Positions 35,475-45,241 of a stretch of 64,000 nt of DNA are shown here, piece by piece. Positions within the stretch are counted from its first letter, which is position 1. Each line of letters begins with the position of its first letter. The DNA comes from Paludibacteraceae bacterium (GTDB lineage Bacteria > Bacteroidota > Bacteroidia > Bacteroidales > Paludibacteraceae). The translations under genes and the position numbers were made by a program. The stretch spans positions 248,001-312,000 of the forward strand of contig JAFTXV010000007.1 of assembly GCA_017461505.1 (NCBI GenBank), written 5' to 3'. Below the pieces are notes generated by a model that searched no databases, was not told the DNA's origin, and saw only the letters and a program-made list of their open reading frames with translations.

Positions 35475-36734
35475 ATGGAACAAAAACGCGTAGTAATTAC
35501 TGGGCTTGGCATGGTGACATCATTGGGAAATGATGTACCCACTAACTGGCACAATCTACTTCAGGGCAAGAGCGGAGCTGACCTAATCACTCATTTTGAT
35601 GCATCGAAATTCAAAACTCGTTTCGCTTGCGAGGTTAAGGATTTGGATGTGTCACATCTTTTTGATCCAAAGGAGTTGCGACGCTATGACCGCTATATTC
35701 ATTACGCAATCAAGTCTGCTGAAGAAGCAATACAAGATGCACATATCAACATCAATCAAGAGGATGCGCTACGCTATGGCGTAGTTTATGGCAGCGGGAT
35801 GGGAGGTGTATATACACTTGATACGAACATTGGTGCTTTTGGTGCAGGAGATGGAACTCCGCGCTATAGCCCTTTCTTTATCCCGATGATAATCACCAAT
35901 ATGGCAGCTGGCATGATAGCCATCCGCTATGGATTCAAAGGAGTAAATTTTGCTACGACTTCAGCTTGTGCTTCCTCAACACATGCCATTGCAAACGCTT
36001 ACTACCAAATTCGTATGGGTTTGGCTGACGTAATCCTTACGGGCGGAAGCGAAGCTGCTGTTGAGTGTTGTGGGGTTGGAGGTTTCAACGCATTACACGC
36101 CCTCTCAACCCGCAACGAATCGCCACAAACTGCAAGCCGTCCATTCTCAGCTTCGCGCGATGGATTTGTGTTAGGCGAAGGCGCTGGAACAATTATTCTC
36201 GAAGAATATGAACATGCCAAGGCGCGAGGAGCTCACATTTATGCTGAGTTAGTGGGCACGGGGCTCACTGCCGACGCATACCACCTTACTGCGTCCGACC
36301 CTAATGGAATAGGAGCGAAGAATGCCATGCAACTCGCTATGAGCGAGGCTGGCATAACCCCAGAACAAATAGATTACATCAATACCCATGGCACATCAAC
36401 CCCTATTGGTGATCTAGCAGAAGTGAAAGCAATTCAAGAACTCTTTGGGGAGCACGCATATAATATCAACATCACCTCATCCAAGTCAATGACGGGACAT
36501 ATTCTTGGTGGAACGGGCGCTGTGGAAGCGATTATATCTATTTTATCTATGCAACACAGTATGGTTACTCCAACCATCAATCACGAAGAGGGAGACGAGG
36601 ATCCAAAGATTGATTATAAACTTAATTTCACATTTAATAAAGCACAACAGCGTGATATTCAATACGCTATGAGTAATAATTTTGGCTTTGGCGGGCATAA
36701 CGCAAGTTTACTATTTAAGAAACTCACGCTGTAA
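35475..36734 (+). CDS. fabF: 3-oxoacyl-ACP synthase II
   Basis: KAS II (419 residues) condenses malonyl-ACP with acyl-ACP in fatty-acid elongation. The catalytic triad is Cys165 (TTSACASSTH), His305 (NTHGTSTP) and His342 (SMTGHILGG), all intact, with the C-terminal NNFGFGGHNAS motif. AAGGA lies at 35471-35475 before the ATG. Gene order acpP-fabF is widely conserved. Confidence 0.98.
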   Translation: MEQKRVVITGLGMVTSLGNDVPTNWHNLLQGKSGADLITHFDASKFKTRFACEVKDLDVSHLFDPKELRRYDRYIHYAIKSAEEAIQDAHININQEDALRYGVVYGSGMGGVYTLDTNIGAFGAGDGTPRYSPFFIPMIITNMAAGMIAIRYGFKGVNFATTSACASSTHAIANAYYQIRMGLADVILTGGSEAAVECCGVGGFNALHALSTRNESPQTASRPFSASRDGFVLGEGAGTIILEEYEHAKARGAHIYAELVGTGLTADAYHLTASDPNGIGAKNAMQLAMSEAGITPEQIDYINTHGTSTPIGDLAEVKAIQELFGEHAYNINITSSKSMTGHILGGTGAVEAIISILSMQHSMVTPTINHEEGDEDPKIDYKLNFTFNKAQQRDIQYAMSNNFGFGGHNASLLFKKLTL

Positions 36735-36802
36735 ACATTCAACTTTAAACAACAATGCGGTGTTGCCGCATCATATATTAACTATTTTATTTTTAAGGTA
36801 TT

Positions 36803-36997
36803 ATGATTACAACTAAAATTGGTGAGAACGCAGGTTTGATCTGGAATGCATTACAAGGTGGTGCTCTCACAACAAAAGCTTTGAAAAAAGCCACAAAATT
36901 GAAAAACGACGACTTGAACCTCGCTTTGGGCTGGTTGGCTCGCGAAGGAAAAGTTGCTTTTGAGGAAGCAGAGGAGTTGACTATCTCTCTCCTTTAA
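36803..36997 (+). CDS. Winged-helix protein (DUF2582 type)
   Basis: This 64-residue protein (MITTKIGENAGLIWNALQGG) has the short helix-turn-helix and wing of the DUF2582 family: TKALKKATKLKNDDLNLALG, then WLAREGKVAFEEAEE. Such proteins are common in Bacteroidetes and archaea as possible DNA-binding proteins; no target is known. It lies 68 bases after fabF and ends at a strong terminator, so it may belong to the acpP-fabF transcript. Confidence 0.88.
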   Translation: MITTKIGENAGLIWNALQGGALTTKALKKATKLKNDDLNLALGWLAREGKVAFEEAEELTISLL

Positions 36998-37005
36998 TTA
37001 CTATG

Positions 37006-37043
37006 ATAAGGCTGTTTGACTTTGGACAGACAGCCTTATTTTA
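37006..37043 (+). terminator. Terminator after the winged-helix gene
   Basis: ATAAGGCTGT and ACAGCCTTAT form a 10-bp stem, extended inside by partial pairing, followed by TTTTA. Confidence 0.9.
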
Positions 37044-37057
37044 CCTGCCTATTACGC

Positions 37058-37117
37058 ACAATAGACGGACAATAACCGCACAATAAACGCACAATAAACG
37101 CACAATAACCACACTAT
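37058..37117. repeat. 11-bp array ACAATAAACGC upstream of asd
   Basis: ACAAT at 37058, 37069, 37080, 37091 and 37102, with ACTAT at 37113; exactly 11 bases each. Units ACAATAGACGG, ACAATAACCGC, ACAATAAACGC (twice), ACAATAACCAC. The 5' flank CCTATTACG is shared with the array at 60221. It ends 10 bases before the asd ATG; no Bacteroidetes promoter is visible between the terminator and asd. Confidence 0.9.
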
Positions 37118-37126
37118 TCGACTACT

Positions 37127-38149
37127 ATGAATATAGCTATCGTAGGCGCATCAGGCGCCGTAGGACAAGAACTGCTTCACATTTTAGCGGAACGCCACTT
37201 CCCTATTACTAACCTTCGACTTTTTGGCTCCGCACGCTCAGCGGGCTCTACATATACCTTCTGCGGCAAAAAATACACCGTAGAATTACTCCAACACGGC
37301 GACCTTTTTAAAGATATTGATATTGCCTTCGTTTCCGCTGGTGGCTCTGTATCAAAAGAATATGCAGAGGATATCACTCGTTACGGAGCGATTATGATTG
37401 ACAACTCATCCGCTTTCCGAATGGATAAGGAAGTGCCATTAGTTGTGCCAGAACTCAACCCAGATGACATCGCACAAGCTCTTCAAGAAGGCGGCAAGCG
37501 CATCATCGCCAATCCTAACTGCACTACCATTATTATGGCGGTCTGTCTAAAAGCAATTGAGGAACTTTCTCATATCCGCCGTGTACATGTATCTTCTTAT
37601 CAATCAGCTTCGGGAGCAGGAGCTTCTGCCATGGCGGAACTCGAAGAACAATACCGCCAAGCCCTCAATGGAGAGGAAGTAAAGCATCAAAAGTTCGCTT
37701 ATCAATTGGCATACAATCTCATTCCACAAATTGATGTTTTTGGAGACGACGATTATACCAAAGAAGAACTCAAGATGTATCACGAAACTCGCAAGATTAT
37801 GCACTCGGATATTGCAGTATCCGCTACTTGTGTCCGAGTTCCATCCTTGCGTGCTCACTCAGAGGCTATTTGGGTAGAAACAGCCGAACCACTCACTCCA
37901 AAGCAAGTCCGCGAAGCTCTTTCCCACGCAGAAGGCGTACAAGTGATGGATGACCCCACTAAATCTAGCGGAACACTCCCATATCCTATGCCTCTTTACC
38001 TCAGTGGAACAGATGATGTGTATGTGGGACGTATTCGTCGAGACCTGGCAAATGAAAATGGTATTACATTCTGGTGTGTAGGCGATCAAATCCGTAAAGG
38101 TGCAGCACTTAATGCAGTACAGATTGCAGAAAAAATTATTAAGAAGTAA
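37127..38149 (+). CDS. asd: Aspartate-semialdehyde dehydrogenase
   Basis: This 340-residue NADPH enzyme reduces aspartyl phosphate to the semialdehyde for lysine, methionine, threonine and diaminopimelate synthesis. [11 protein letters not shown] binds the cofactor, Cys132 in NPNCTTIIM is the nucleophile, and [16 protein letters not shown] and [13 protein letters not shown] are typical. It stands alone behind an 11-bp array and ends at a bidirectional terminator. Confidence 0.98.
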   Translation: MNIAIVGASGAVGQELLHILAERHFPITNLRLFGSARSAGSTYTFCGKKYTVELLQHGDLFKDIDIAFVSAGGSVSKEYAEDITRYGAIMIDNSSAFRMDKEVPLVVPELNPDDIAQALQEGGKRIIANPNCTTIIMAVCLKAIEELSHIRRVHVSSYQSASGAGASAMAELEEQYRQALNGEEVKHQKFAYQLAYNLIPQIDVFGDDDYTKEELKMYHETRKIMHSDIAVSATCVRVPSLRAHSEAIWVETAEPLTPKQVREALSHAEGVQVMDDPTKSSGTLPYPMPLYLSGTDDVYVGRIRRDLANENGITFWCVGDQIRKGAALNAVQIAEKIIKK

Positions 38150-38164
38150 CTTTGTATCGATATA

Positions 38165-38199
38165 ACAAAAAAAGGTTGCCGAATCGGCAACCTTTTTTG
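38165..38199. terminator. Bidirectional terminator between asd and the lipoprotein gene
   Basis: GGTTGCC, loop GAATC, GGCAACC, with A-run before and T-run after, so it works on both strands for the convergent genes. Confidence 0.93.
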
Positions 38200-38216
38200 T
38201 TATCACATTGTAATGA

Positions 38217-38714
38217 TTATTGCTTATTCAAAACAATGAAGAAATCATCTTCACTTTCTACACCATTCTCATCAACATCTATAGTTGCTTTTACAATGCT
38301 GTAATCCTCGCCCATCTTCTTCAGCGAACCGATTTTGCCAGTTTGACCATCTGGTGTAGTAATCCATAAATCAGTATTATTTTTTACTTGATAATCAATT
38401 GTAACCGGAAAATTCAAATCCTCCAACGCAACTATCTTTGCAACTTCCAGTATTTGGTTAAAACGCTCTGGACCTTCAATGGTAATTTGAGTATCAGTAA
38501 TCTTTACAACAACTTCAATTTTTGATAAAAGCATCGAACCCACAGAAGAGTTCAATTGTTGTAAGTCTTCACTCAACTCAAACTGCGATATCAATTCAGG
38601 CAAATCTACTAAGTAACTACCTTGCAGAACTTCTGGATTTGTTGCTTTCTTTGAACCGATACAAGATGTCATCAGCAACATGCCAAGACATAGAATAGGA
38701 ATAATCTTTTTCAT
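38217..38714 (-). CDS. Lipoprotein of unknown function
   Basis: This 165-residue protein has a lipobox (MKKIIPILCLGMLLMTSC, Cys18) and a mature part of mixed helix and strand (LPELISQFELSEDLQQL, VVVKITDTQITIEG). I do not recognise the family. It follows the topoisomerase IV A gene by 25 bases, a spacer made mostly of TTAAA steps 7 bases apart, and ends at the shared terminator with asd. Confidence 0.8.
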   Translation of the reverse strand: MKKIIPILCLGMLLMTSCIGSKKATNPEVLQGSYLVDLPELISQFELSEDLQQLNSSVGSMLLSKIEVVVKITDTQITIEGPERFNQILEVAKIVALEDLNFPVTIDYQVKNNTDLWITTPDGQTGKIGSLKKMGEDYSIVKATIDVDENGVESEDDFFIVLNKQ

Positions 38715-38739
38715 AATAAAATTTTTTAAAGGTTAAACA

Positions 38740-41376
38740 TTAAAACAAACTCAATTGTTCATCTACTGGTTTGCTATCTTCAGGTATTTCATTTGTAATA
38801 GTAAATGGCACATCTACAACGGGTTGCGTTTCTACAGTTATTTCGCTAGACAGTGTTTCTGCTACTTCCTCTTCTTCCTCTTCTTCATTTTCTATATCTT
38901 CTTCAACAACTTCAGGTTCTGGAGTAATATCTTCAATATTGGCTATATCTAAGGTAGAGAAGCGTTTTCCTTTTGCCTTTGGTGATTTTACATCAATAAA
39001 TTCTGACATCAATACCTCCATTTCAGGTTTCGTTTCATCAGCAAAAATGATACGAATTTGTGCTTCTTCTCTATCGGATAAAACAACAACTTTGCTTTCA
39101 TTGTTTTCACCCAACATATTTTGTACCTTCAGTTGAGCATCTAGTTGGAAACGTTTACCATAATAGAAGCCCAAATCTGCATTCCACATAGCGAGTGACC
39201 ACACCTTATCGCGGTCAAACTTCTCAATACGCCAAATATTCTGATCAAAATGAGCTGTAAGTTCAAAGGTCGTGAGATAATAATCACCATTTGTATTAAT
39301 AACCAAAATACGATCTTCTTCCACAAACTCACCCAAATACATACCCTGTCCATCGTAATTCAATCGCAACACATCGGGATCAAACCATACTTTGCGACCA
39401 CCCAAGGTAGAGTGACCTTTTTGCTTCAACGTAATAGATTTTACCTCGTATTTCGTCAGCACATTGCCTCTAGCCGTACGACTCTTAATCGCCAATTCAC
39501 TCAAATCTTTAATTATCTCCAATTTCTTGATATGCAACGCAGGTTTAAGTAGAATCTTTATTATCTCGGCCTCTCCATTAGGGTTTGCTGTGAAGTACAT
39601 CACTCGCGAACCTGGTTTGCCTTGGGTTAAGTCATATTCTTTATCACGAGCAACACCTGTAACGGCAAAACGCTTCATGAAATAGATGCCTTTCTTTCCA
39701 TCTCGGTAAATCGCGTTGTAGATTGTGCGGTGGTCATTCTTACGATAAATATCAATATGAATAATATCTGTTCCTACAAATACTTTTTCTGCCACCCTTA
39801 CAATCTTATACCTTCCATCTTTTTGGAATATGATAACCTCGTCAATATCCGAACAGTTGAACAAGAATTCGTCTTTCTTCAATCCCGTACCAATAAACCC
39901 ATCGGTGCGATTGATATACAATTTCTCGTTAGCCTCAACGACCGTCTTGATATTAATATTCGCGAAGTTTCGCACTTCTGTACGACGTGGATAGAGATGA
40001 CCGTATTTAGTTTTCAGCGAATCAAACCAAGCTATGGTATAATCCGTGAGGTTTTTAAGGTTCTTGATAGTTGCTTTAATCTTCTTATCAAGATCACGCA
40101 TCAATTCGTCCGCTTTTTTCGAGTCAAAGCGAGTAATACGAATCATACGAATTTCAAACAATCGCTCAATATCCTCACGACGTACTTCACGAATCAGTTT
40201 CTCCTTCCAAGGGTCTAAGGCGCCATCTACAAATGCTATCAATTTCTCCTTGTCAGGTGCCTCTTCATACCCCTTTTCCTTGTATATGCGATTTTCGATA
40301 AAGATTTTCTCCAACGATGTGAAGAAATATTGCTCTTCTAGCTCACTCTTATCAATCTCCAACTCCCATTTCAACAGCGACTTAGTGTGCTCTACAGACA
40401 AACGTAGCAAATCACTAACCGTTGTGAAAATAGGTTTCTTATCTTGCACCACACAGCAATTAGGAGATATATTCACTTCACAATCGGTAAATGCATACAA
40501 GGCATCTATCGTTTTGTCGGATGAGCTACCTGGCGCCAACTGCACTTCAATGCGTGCTTCTTCCGCTGTAAAATCATCCACCTTGCGGACTTTGATTTTT
40601 CCTTTCTGCACAGCACGCATGATAGTTTCAATTATCTTCGTCGTTGTCGTCCCAAATGGTATCTCTGTGATAATCAGCGTTTTATTATCATCCGATTTCT
40701 GGATTTTTGCTCGGATGCGCACAGCACCACCTCGTTCACCATCATTGTAGCGACTCACATCTATCTCACCACCTGTTGGGAAATCGGGATACAATTGAAA
40801 CTCATCTCCGCGCAAGTATGCCAACGCAGCATCGCAAATCTCGCAGAAATTATGAGGTAAAATCTTGGAGTTTAATCCTACAGCAATACCTTCCACACCT
40901 TGTGCAAGCAGCAAAGGAAATTTGATTGGCAAATGGATAGGTTCTTTCTTTCTACCATCATACGACATCATCCATTGCGTCGTCTTGGGATTAAACACCG
41001 TATCCAACGCAAACTTACTCAATCGTGCCTCAATATAACGAGGTGCAGCAGCACCATCACCAGTAAGAGTATTACCCCAGTTTCCCTGGCAGTCAATCAG
41101 CAGATTCTTCTGCCCTAATTGCACCAAAGCATCACCAATACTAGCATCACCATGAGGGTGATACTGCATGGTTTGACCTACAATATTAGCAACCTTGTTG
41201 TACTTACCGTCATCTACCCCTTTCATCGCATGCAAAATACGACGTTGCACAGGCTTCAAACCATCCTCAATTGCGGGGACGGCACGCTCCAATATCACAT
41301 ACGAGGCATAGTCCAAGAACCAGTCTTGGTACATGCCCGTCAAATGCTGTTTGATTGCGTCGTTGTTTTCAGCCAT
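38740..41376 (-). CDS. parC: DNA topoisomerase IV subunit A (ParC type)
   Basis: This 878-residue type IIA topoisomerase subunit cuts and rejoins DNA; Tyr114 in GAAAPRYIEARLS is the catalytic residue. The winged-helix domain, tower and coiled-coil gate are followed by a beta-pinwheel C-terminal domain without a clear GyrA box, which points to topoisomerase IV rather than gyrase. The last about 80 residues are a highly acidic tail (DIENEEEEEEEVAETL). A gyrB gene lies 17 kb away at 57899. It forms a short operon with the 55-residue membrane protein upstream and the lipoprotein downstream. Confidence 0.93.
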   Translation of the reverse strand: MAENNDAIKQHLTGMYQDWFLDYASYVILERAVPAIEDGLKPVQRRILHAMKGVDDGKYNKVANIVGQTMQYHPHGDASIGDALVQLGQKNLLIDCQGNWGNTLTGDGAAAPRYIEARLSKFALDTVFNPKTTQWMMSYDGRKKEPIHLPIKFPLLLAQGVEGIAVGLNSKILPHNFCEICDAALAYLRGDEFQLYPDFPTGGEIDVSRYNDGERGGAVRIRAKIQKSDDNKTLIITEIPFGTTTTKIIETIMRAVQKGKIKVRKVDDFTAEEARIEVQLAPGSSSDKTIDALYAFTDCEVNISPNCCVVQDKKPIFTTVSDLLRLSVEHTKSLLKWELEIDKSELEEQYFFTSLEKIFIENRIYKEKGYEEAPDKEKLIAFVDGALDPWKEKLIREVRREDIERLFEIRMIRITRFDSKKADELMRDLDKKIKATIKNLKNLTDYTIAWFDSLKTKYGHLYPRRTEVRNFANINIKTVVEANEKLYINRTDGFIGTGLKKDEFLFNCSDIDEVIIFQKDGRYKIVRVAEKVFVGTDIIHIDIYRKNDHRTIYNAIYRDGKKGIYFMKRFAVTGVARDKEYDLTQGKPGSRVMYFTANPNGEAEIIKILLKPALHIKKLEIIKDLSELAIKSRTARGNVLTKYEVKSITLKQKGHSTLGGRKVWFDPDVLRLNYDGQGMYLGEFVEEDRILVINTNGDYYLTTFELTAHFDQNIWRIEKFDRDKVWSLAMWNADLGFYYGKRFQLDAQLKVQNMLGENNESKVVVLSDREEAQIRIIFADETKPEMEVLMSEFIDVKSPKAKGKRFSTLDIANIEDITPEPEVVEEDIENEEEEEEEVAETLSSEITVETQPVVDVPFTITNEIPEDSKPVDEQLSLF

Positions 41377-41409
41377 AAGAGATTTGACGGCGATTTGCTA
41401 CTACTGAGA

Positions 41410-41577
41410 TTAACTCAAACGTTTGTTAACGAGGATGTAAGCAAACAATCCTGCTACTTCCAAAGCCATACTTGCTACCAACAAACCATTCACTTGAAAG
41501 CCAAAGTAATATACTGCCAAGCAAATTACGCCAAGCAACACTAAGATTGCACCCAAATTTTTCAATAAAGTATTCAT
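41410..41577 (-). CDS. 55-residue membrane protein before parC
   Basis: The minus strand is open from ATG at 41577 to TAA at 41410. The protein (MNTLLKNLGAILVLLGVICL, ending LVNKRLS) has two membrane helices separated by a short turn around YFGFQVNG. It has its own promoter at 41618-41649 and lies 33 bases upstream of parC. The even hydrophobic pattern, strong promoter and tight spacing support a real gene. Function unknown. Confidence 0.8.
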   Translation of the reverse strand: MNTLLKNLGAILVLLGVICLAVYYFGFQVNGLLVASMALEVAGLFAYILVNKRLS

Positions 41578-41617
41578 ATCAATATAATAATTATTGTGCC
41601 TATATTAGAATCCGCTA

Positions 41618-41649
41618 CAAAGGTACTACTTTTTTTCGAATTATGCAAA
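41618..41649 (-). promoter_or_regulatory. Promoter of the small membrane protein and parC
   Basis: On the minus strand TTTGC, an A tract, then TACCTTTG. Confidence 0.85.
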
Positions 41650-41656
41650 CTTAATT

Positions 41657-42727
41657 TTATTTTTTCAATCTCCACATACCTCCAGGCATTGATTTTACCA
41701 CATCTTGCAACTCCAACATCACCAATTCTGACGATACCATATTGTATGCCAACCGAGTTTCCATCACTAATTGATTGATATGCATCCCATCTTCTGAATC
41801 ACGCAACAAATTCACCAATTGCTGTTGTTCATTTGTCAAATCACACATCAATTCCAACATAGTTGTTTGAGTGGGTTGCTTAATCACGGCCTCCCACCCC
41901 ATTGCAGCAATCAAATCTTCTGCACATTCAATCAATTGCGCTTTGTTATGCTTGATCAAATCATTACACCCTGCACTGCACGTGTCGTTAAATCGACCAG
42001 GTAGAGCAAATACATCGCGATTGTAGTCTTGTGCCATCTGTGCTGTAATTAGCGACCCACCTTTAGATTTTGATTCTACTACCACTACTGCATCCGATAC
42101 GCCCGCAACAATCCGATTCCGCGCTACAAAATTATGCCGCTCTGGCTCTGTACCAGTCGTATATTCCGTCAACAATCCACCCATTTCCAATGCTTGAACC
42201 GCCACATTACGATGAGTTGCAGGATATATCCTATCCAAGCCATGAGCAGGAACAATTATCGTAGGAATCCCCGATTCCAACGCTGCTTTATGGGCTATTA
42301 CATCTATTCCGTATGCCAATCCACTCACAATTGTCAAGTCGGGAATGTGCGATGCCAAATCTATAACCAATTGCCTACACCAGTCCTTTCCACGTTCACT
42401 AGGCATACGCGTACCCACAATACTTACTACGTGCTTAGGATTGACCTCCACATTGCCTTTTGCATATAATAGTAAGGGGGCATCTGTACATTGGGCTAGA
42501 CGATAGGGATAATTGCTATCTTTGTAATAGTATAGCTGAACACTATGTTTCTCGATGAAATCGAGCTCTTTTTGCGCATGTTCGATAGCAGCACGACTTA
42601 TCATTTCAGGATGATGTGCAATACTCTCTGTCGCACTACCATACCTATCCAAAAGTTGGCGCAACTGACGCTGTTTCGTACGATTACACCAAGTGATAGC
42701 TATTCTATTGAGCCATTCTTCCCGCAT
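41657..42727 (-). CDS. dprA: DNA-processing protein DprA
   Basis: DprA (356 residues) binds single-stranded DNA and loads RecA, chiefly in natural transformation. The Rossmann-like core shows VSIVGTRMPSERGKDWCR, SGLAYGIDVIAHKAAL, ARNRIVAGVSDAVVVVESKS and KGGSLITAQMA, and a winged-helix domain closes the protein. Full length. Its ATG shares a base with the stop of the VanZ-like gene, so it is the last gene of the namZ-symporter-upp-vanZ operon. Confidence 0.96.
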   Translation of the reverse strand: MREEWLNRIAITWCNRTKQRQLRQLLDRYGSATESIAHHPEMISRAAIEHAQKELDFIEKHSVQLYYYKDSNYPYRLAQCTDAPLLLYAKGNVEVNPKHVVSIVGTRMPSERGKDWCRQLVIDLASHIPDLTIVSGLAYGIDVIAHKAALESGIPTIIVPAHGLDRIYPATHRNVAVQALEMGGLLTEYTTGTEPERHNFVARNRIVAGVSDAVVVVESKSKGGSLITAQMAQDYNRDVFALPGRFNDTCSAGCNDLIKHNKAQLIECAEDLIAAMGWEAVIKQPTQTTMLELMCDLTNEQQQLVNLLRDSEDGMHINQLVMETRLAYNMVSSELVMLELQDVVKSMPGGMWRLKK

Positions 42728-43089
42728 TAGAGTTTAGATGAAATTACTACTACAAGTCGAAAACCTATGATAATCCCTAAAAAATTAGCTAATATATCCC
42801 ACCCATCTCCTGTACGTTGAGGGAGCCACAAATACTGTACTAATTCTATTGCTACACCAAACAACATTGGAAAGATTATGGCAGTCAAGTACAATTTCAA
42901 AGTCTTTGATTTTTTTACAAGACTCTCCCATGTGAGGGTGGCACCAAGAACTAGATACATCAACAAATGCACAACCTTATCTGCACCCAAAAAGGTATGT
43001 ATATTTGCATCAGAAATATTCAAAAAACTGAGACAAATAATACATATGCAGACTAAAATGCTTTTCCAATATCCTCTAAAGAAGTTCAT
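42727..43089 (-). CDS. VanZ-like membrane protein
   Basis: This 120-residue protein has four membrane helices and the VanZ-like motifs GADKVVHLLMYLVLGATLTW and FGVAIELVQ, followed by DGWDILANFLGIIIGF. VanZ-like proteins are common and mostly uncharacterised; a few modify sensitivity to glycopeptides. It lies 12 bases after upp and overlaps dprA by one base. Confidence 0.9.
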   Translation of the reverse strand: MNFFRGYWKSILVCICIICLSFLNISDANIHTFLGADKVVHLLMYLVLGATLTWESLVKKSKTLKLYLTAIIFPMLFGVAIELVQYLWLPQRTGDGWDILANFLGIIIGFRLVVVISSKL

Positions 43090-43101
43090 AATTTTTAATG
43101 A

Positions 43102-43764
43102 TTAAAGCTTTTCGCCAAAGCACAGGTCGCCAGCATCACCCAAACCAGGAACGATATATTTCTTTTCGTTCAACATAGGATCTACTACGGCACACCACAA
43201 TGTCACATCTTCAGGCATTGTTGCCGTCAAATATTCTATTGCCTGAGGCGTACCAAACAAACACGCTATATGCACACTTTTGGGTGTCCCATGACTTAGC
43301 AATGCCTTATAGGCTACTTCCATCGACAAACCGGTTGCTAACATAGGGTCCACCAATATCAACGTCTTGCCTTCTATCGAAGGAGCTGCCAAATATTCAG
43401 AGACTATCTCTATTTGCATCTCACCTCTTCTACCTATTGTTTCCTTGCGATATGCACTGATAAAAGCATTTTCTGCTTTGTCAAACATATTCAAGAAACC
43501 TTGATGCATAGGTAAACCAGCGCGCAACAGTGTACCTAATACTACTTGATCTTGTGGAATTTCCATATCAGCAACAGCCAAAGGCGTTTGCACCTGCTCC
43601 ACTGCATAGGTCAACTGCTTGCTAATTTCTACTGCCATAATCTCGCCTATTCGTTCGATATTTCGGCGAAAACGCATACTGTCTTTTTGCACATCCACAC
43701 TGCGCATTTCCTTCAAATACTGATTCAGCAATGAAGGTTTCTCGGATAGATTGACAACTTTCAT
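43102..43764 (-). CDS. upp: Uracil phosphoribosyltransferase
   Basis: This 220-residue salvage enzyme makes UMP from uracil and PRPP. The PRPP site is ILVDPMLATGLSMEVA, and the uracil-binding end is VPGLGDAGDLCFG. Length fits the family. It starts 1 base after the symporter stop, and is followed by the VanZ-like gene. Confidence 0.97.
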   Translation of the reverse strand: MKVVNLSEKPSLLNQYLKEMRSVDVQKDSMRFRRNIERIGEIMAVEISKQLTYAVEQVQTPLAVADMEIPQDQVVLGTLLRAGLPMHQGFLNMFDKAENAFISAYRKETIGRRGEMQIEIVSEYLAAPSIEGKTLILVDPMLATGLSMEVAYKALLSHGTPKSVHIACLFGTPQAIEYLTATMPEDVTLWCAVVDPMLNEKKYIVPGLGDAGDLCFGEKL

Positions 43765-43765
43765 A

Positions 43766-45208
43766 TTATTTCTTTGATTTTTTCATCAGACATATCATTC
43801 CTATAAAGGTCAGTAGCGCATTGAGAATCAAACGCTCATGCGAAAATACATACCCATTAAACCATTCTACGGAGTTCACATCAATCACCCACGTTATTAT
43901 TGGTGCAAGAACCACCACCAACGGAATCCAACGATCTCGTACTTGCTTCTTGGTGAAGATACCAAAGCAGAACATACCCAACAGCGGACCATAGGTGTAG
44001 CTCGCTACTTTATAAACGGTTTGAATGACAGAGTCGTCGTTGAGCAAGTGAATCGCATAGATACATATAGCCATCAGTATGGCCATACCAATATGCACCA
44101 ACGTGCGAACCTTAGTTAGTTTAGCATCGTTCTCCTTGTTGAGGATATCCACGGTAAAAGAGGTCGTTAGTGCAGTTAACGCACCACCTGCTGCTGAATA
44201 TGCTGCAGCGATAAAACCGATGATAAAAAGTACTCCCACGATCACAGGGAAATAGTTGCCCGTGGCTAAGAATGGGAATACATCATCCCCCTTGAGTTGG
44301 GCCACCTCTGCCACCCCAGTTTGAGCAGCATATGTATATAGCAGATAACCCAAAAAGAGGAAGAGACCAATCACTACGATTTGCATCAATGCGCCTACGA
44401 TGATGTTCTTCTGGCTCTCGCGAGGGTTCTTGCAAGAGAGGGTACGTTGCATCAAATCTTGATCCAAACCTGTAGTGGCTATCACAAGGAAGATACCCGC
44501 CAGAAATTGCTTCCAGAAATAGGTGCTCTCTTTTGGATTATCAAAGAAGAATACACGCGTCATATCGCTACTACTCCAACCGTCTATGTTTACGCCCGCG
44601 CGCAGCACGAAGTAGATAGAGAGTGCTACAGACAGAATAAGGCAGCAAGTTTTGAGTAGATCAGTCCAGATAAGTGATTTTACACCACCCTTAAAGGTGC
44701 ATAGATATACGATAAGAACGGTGATAATAGCATTCACCCAGAATGGTACGGGTACTGCCAACTTGTCGAATACCAGCAGTTGCAACACCTCGCTCACCAC
44801 AAACAAACGTACACTCGCGCCCAACATCTTGCTCACAAAAAACAACCATGCCCCCGACTTATACGTGCTCATGCCAAAGCGCTGTTGCAAGTATTGGTAG
44901 ATAGAAGTTAGGTTCAACTTGTAGTACAATGGTATCAGCACATACGCTATCAAAAACTGACCTACCGTAAAGCCGAGTACCATTTGCATGTATGCCCACC
45001 CCGACGTGGAAACCATACCTGGCACACTCACAAAAGTGACACCCGAGATAGCAGCACCAATAGTGGACATGGCTACTAGTAGCCAGTTGCTGCTGCGGTT
45101 ACCCGAAAAGAAACCAGCATTATCTGCCTTACGACCTGCCAAATACGAGATAAAAAACAGCAACGCAAAATAGCCCGCAATAACGAATAAAATGGTTAAT
45201 GGATTCAT
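43766..45208 (-). CDS. Sodium:solute symporter (SSF family)
   Basis: This 480-residue inner-membrane carrier has about 13 helices with the SSF fold: SAIGAAISGVTFVSVPGMV near 50, GLDQDLMQRTLSC near 250, and FIAAAYSAAGGALTALTTSF near 330. It moves a sugar, amino acid or similar solute with sodium. It is co-transcribed with the NamZ gene just upstream; in Tannerella and others such neighbours serve uptake of peptidoglycan sugars, so a MurNAc-type substrate is plausible but not shown. Confidence 0.92.
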   Translation of the reverse strand: MNPLTILFVIAGYFALLFFISYLAGRKADNAGFFSGNRSSNWLLVAMSTIGAAISGVTFVSVPGMVSTSGWAYMQMVLGFTVGQFLIAYVLIPLYYKLNLTSIYQYLQQRFGMSTYKSGAWLFFVSKMLGASVRLFVVSEVLQLLVFDKLAVPVPFWVNAIITVLIVYLCTFKGGVKSLIWTDLLKTCCLILSVALSIYFVLRAGVNIDGWSSSDMTRVFFFDNPKESTYFWKQFLAGIFLVIATTGLDQDLMQRTLSCKNPRESQKNIIVGALMQIVVIGLFLFLGYLLYTYAAQTGVAEVAQLKGDDVFPFLATGNYFPVIVGVLFIIGFIAAAYSAAGGALTALTTSFTVDILNKENDAKLTKVRTLVHIGMAILMAICIYAIHLLNDDSVIQTVYKVASYTYGPLLGMFCFGIFTKKQVRDRWIPLVVVLAPIITWVIDVNSVEWFNGYVFSHERLILNALLTFIGMICLMKKSKK

Positions 45209-45213
45209 ATATT

Positions 45214-45241
45214 CTAGTCACTAAACTCTAAACACTAAACT
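45214..45241. repeat. 7-bp CTAAACT array filling an operon spacer
   Basis: Units CTAGTCA, CTAAACT, CTAAACA, CTAAACT in exact 7-base steps (45214, 45221, 45228, 45235). They fill nearly the whole spacer between the NamZ stop and the symporter start. The same units recur at 57307 and 57868. Confidence 0.88.
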
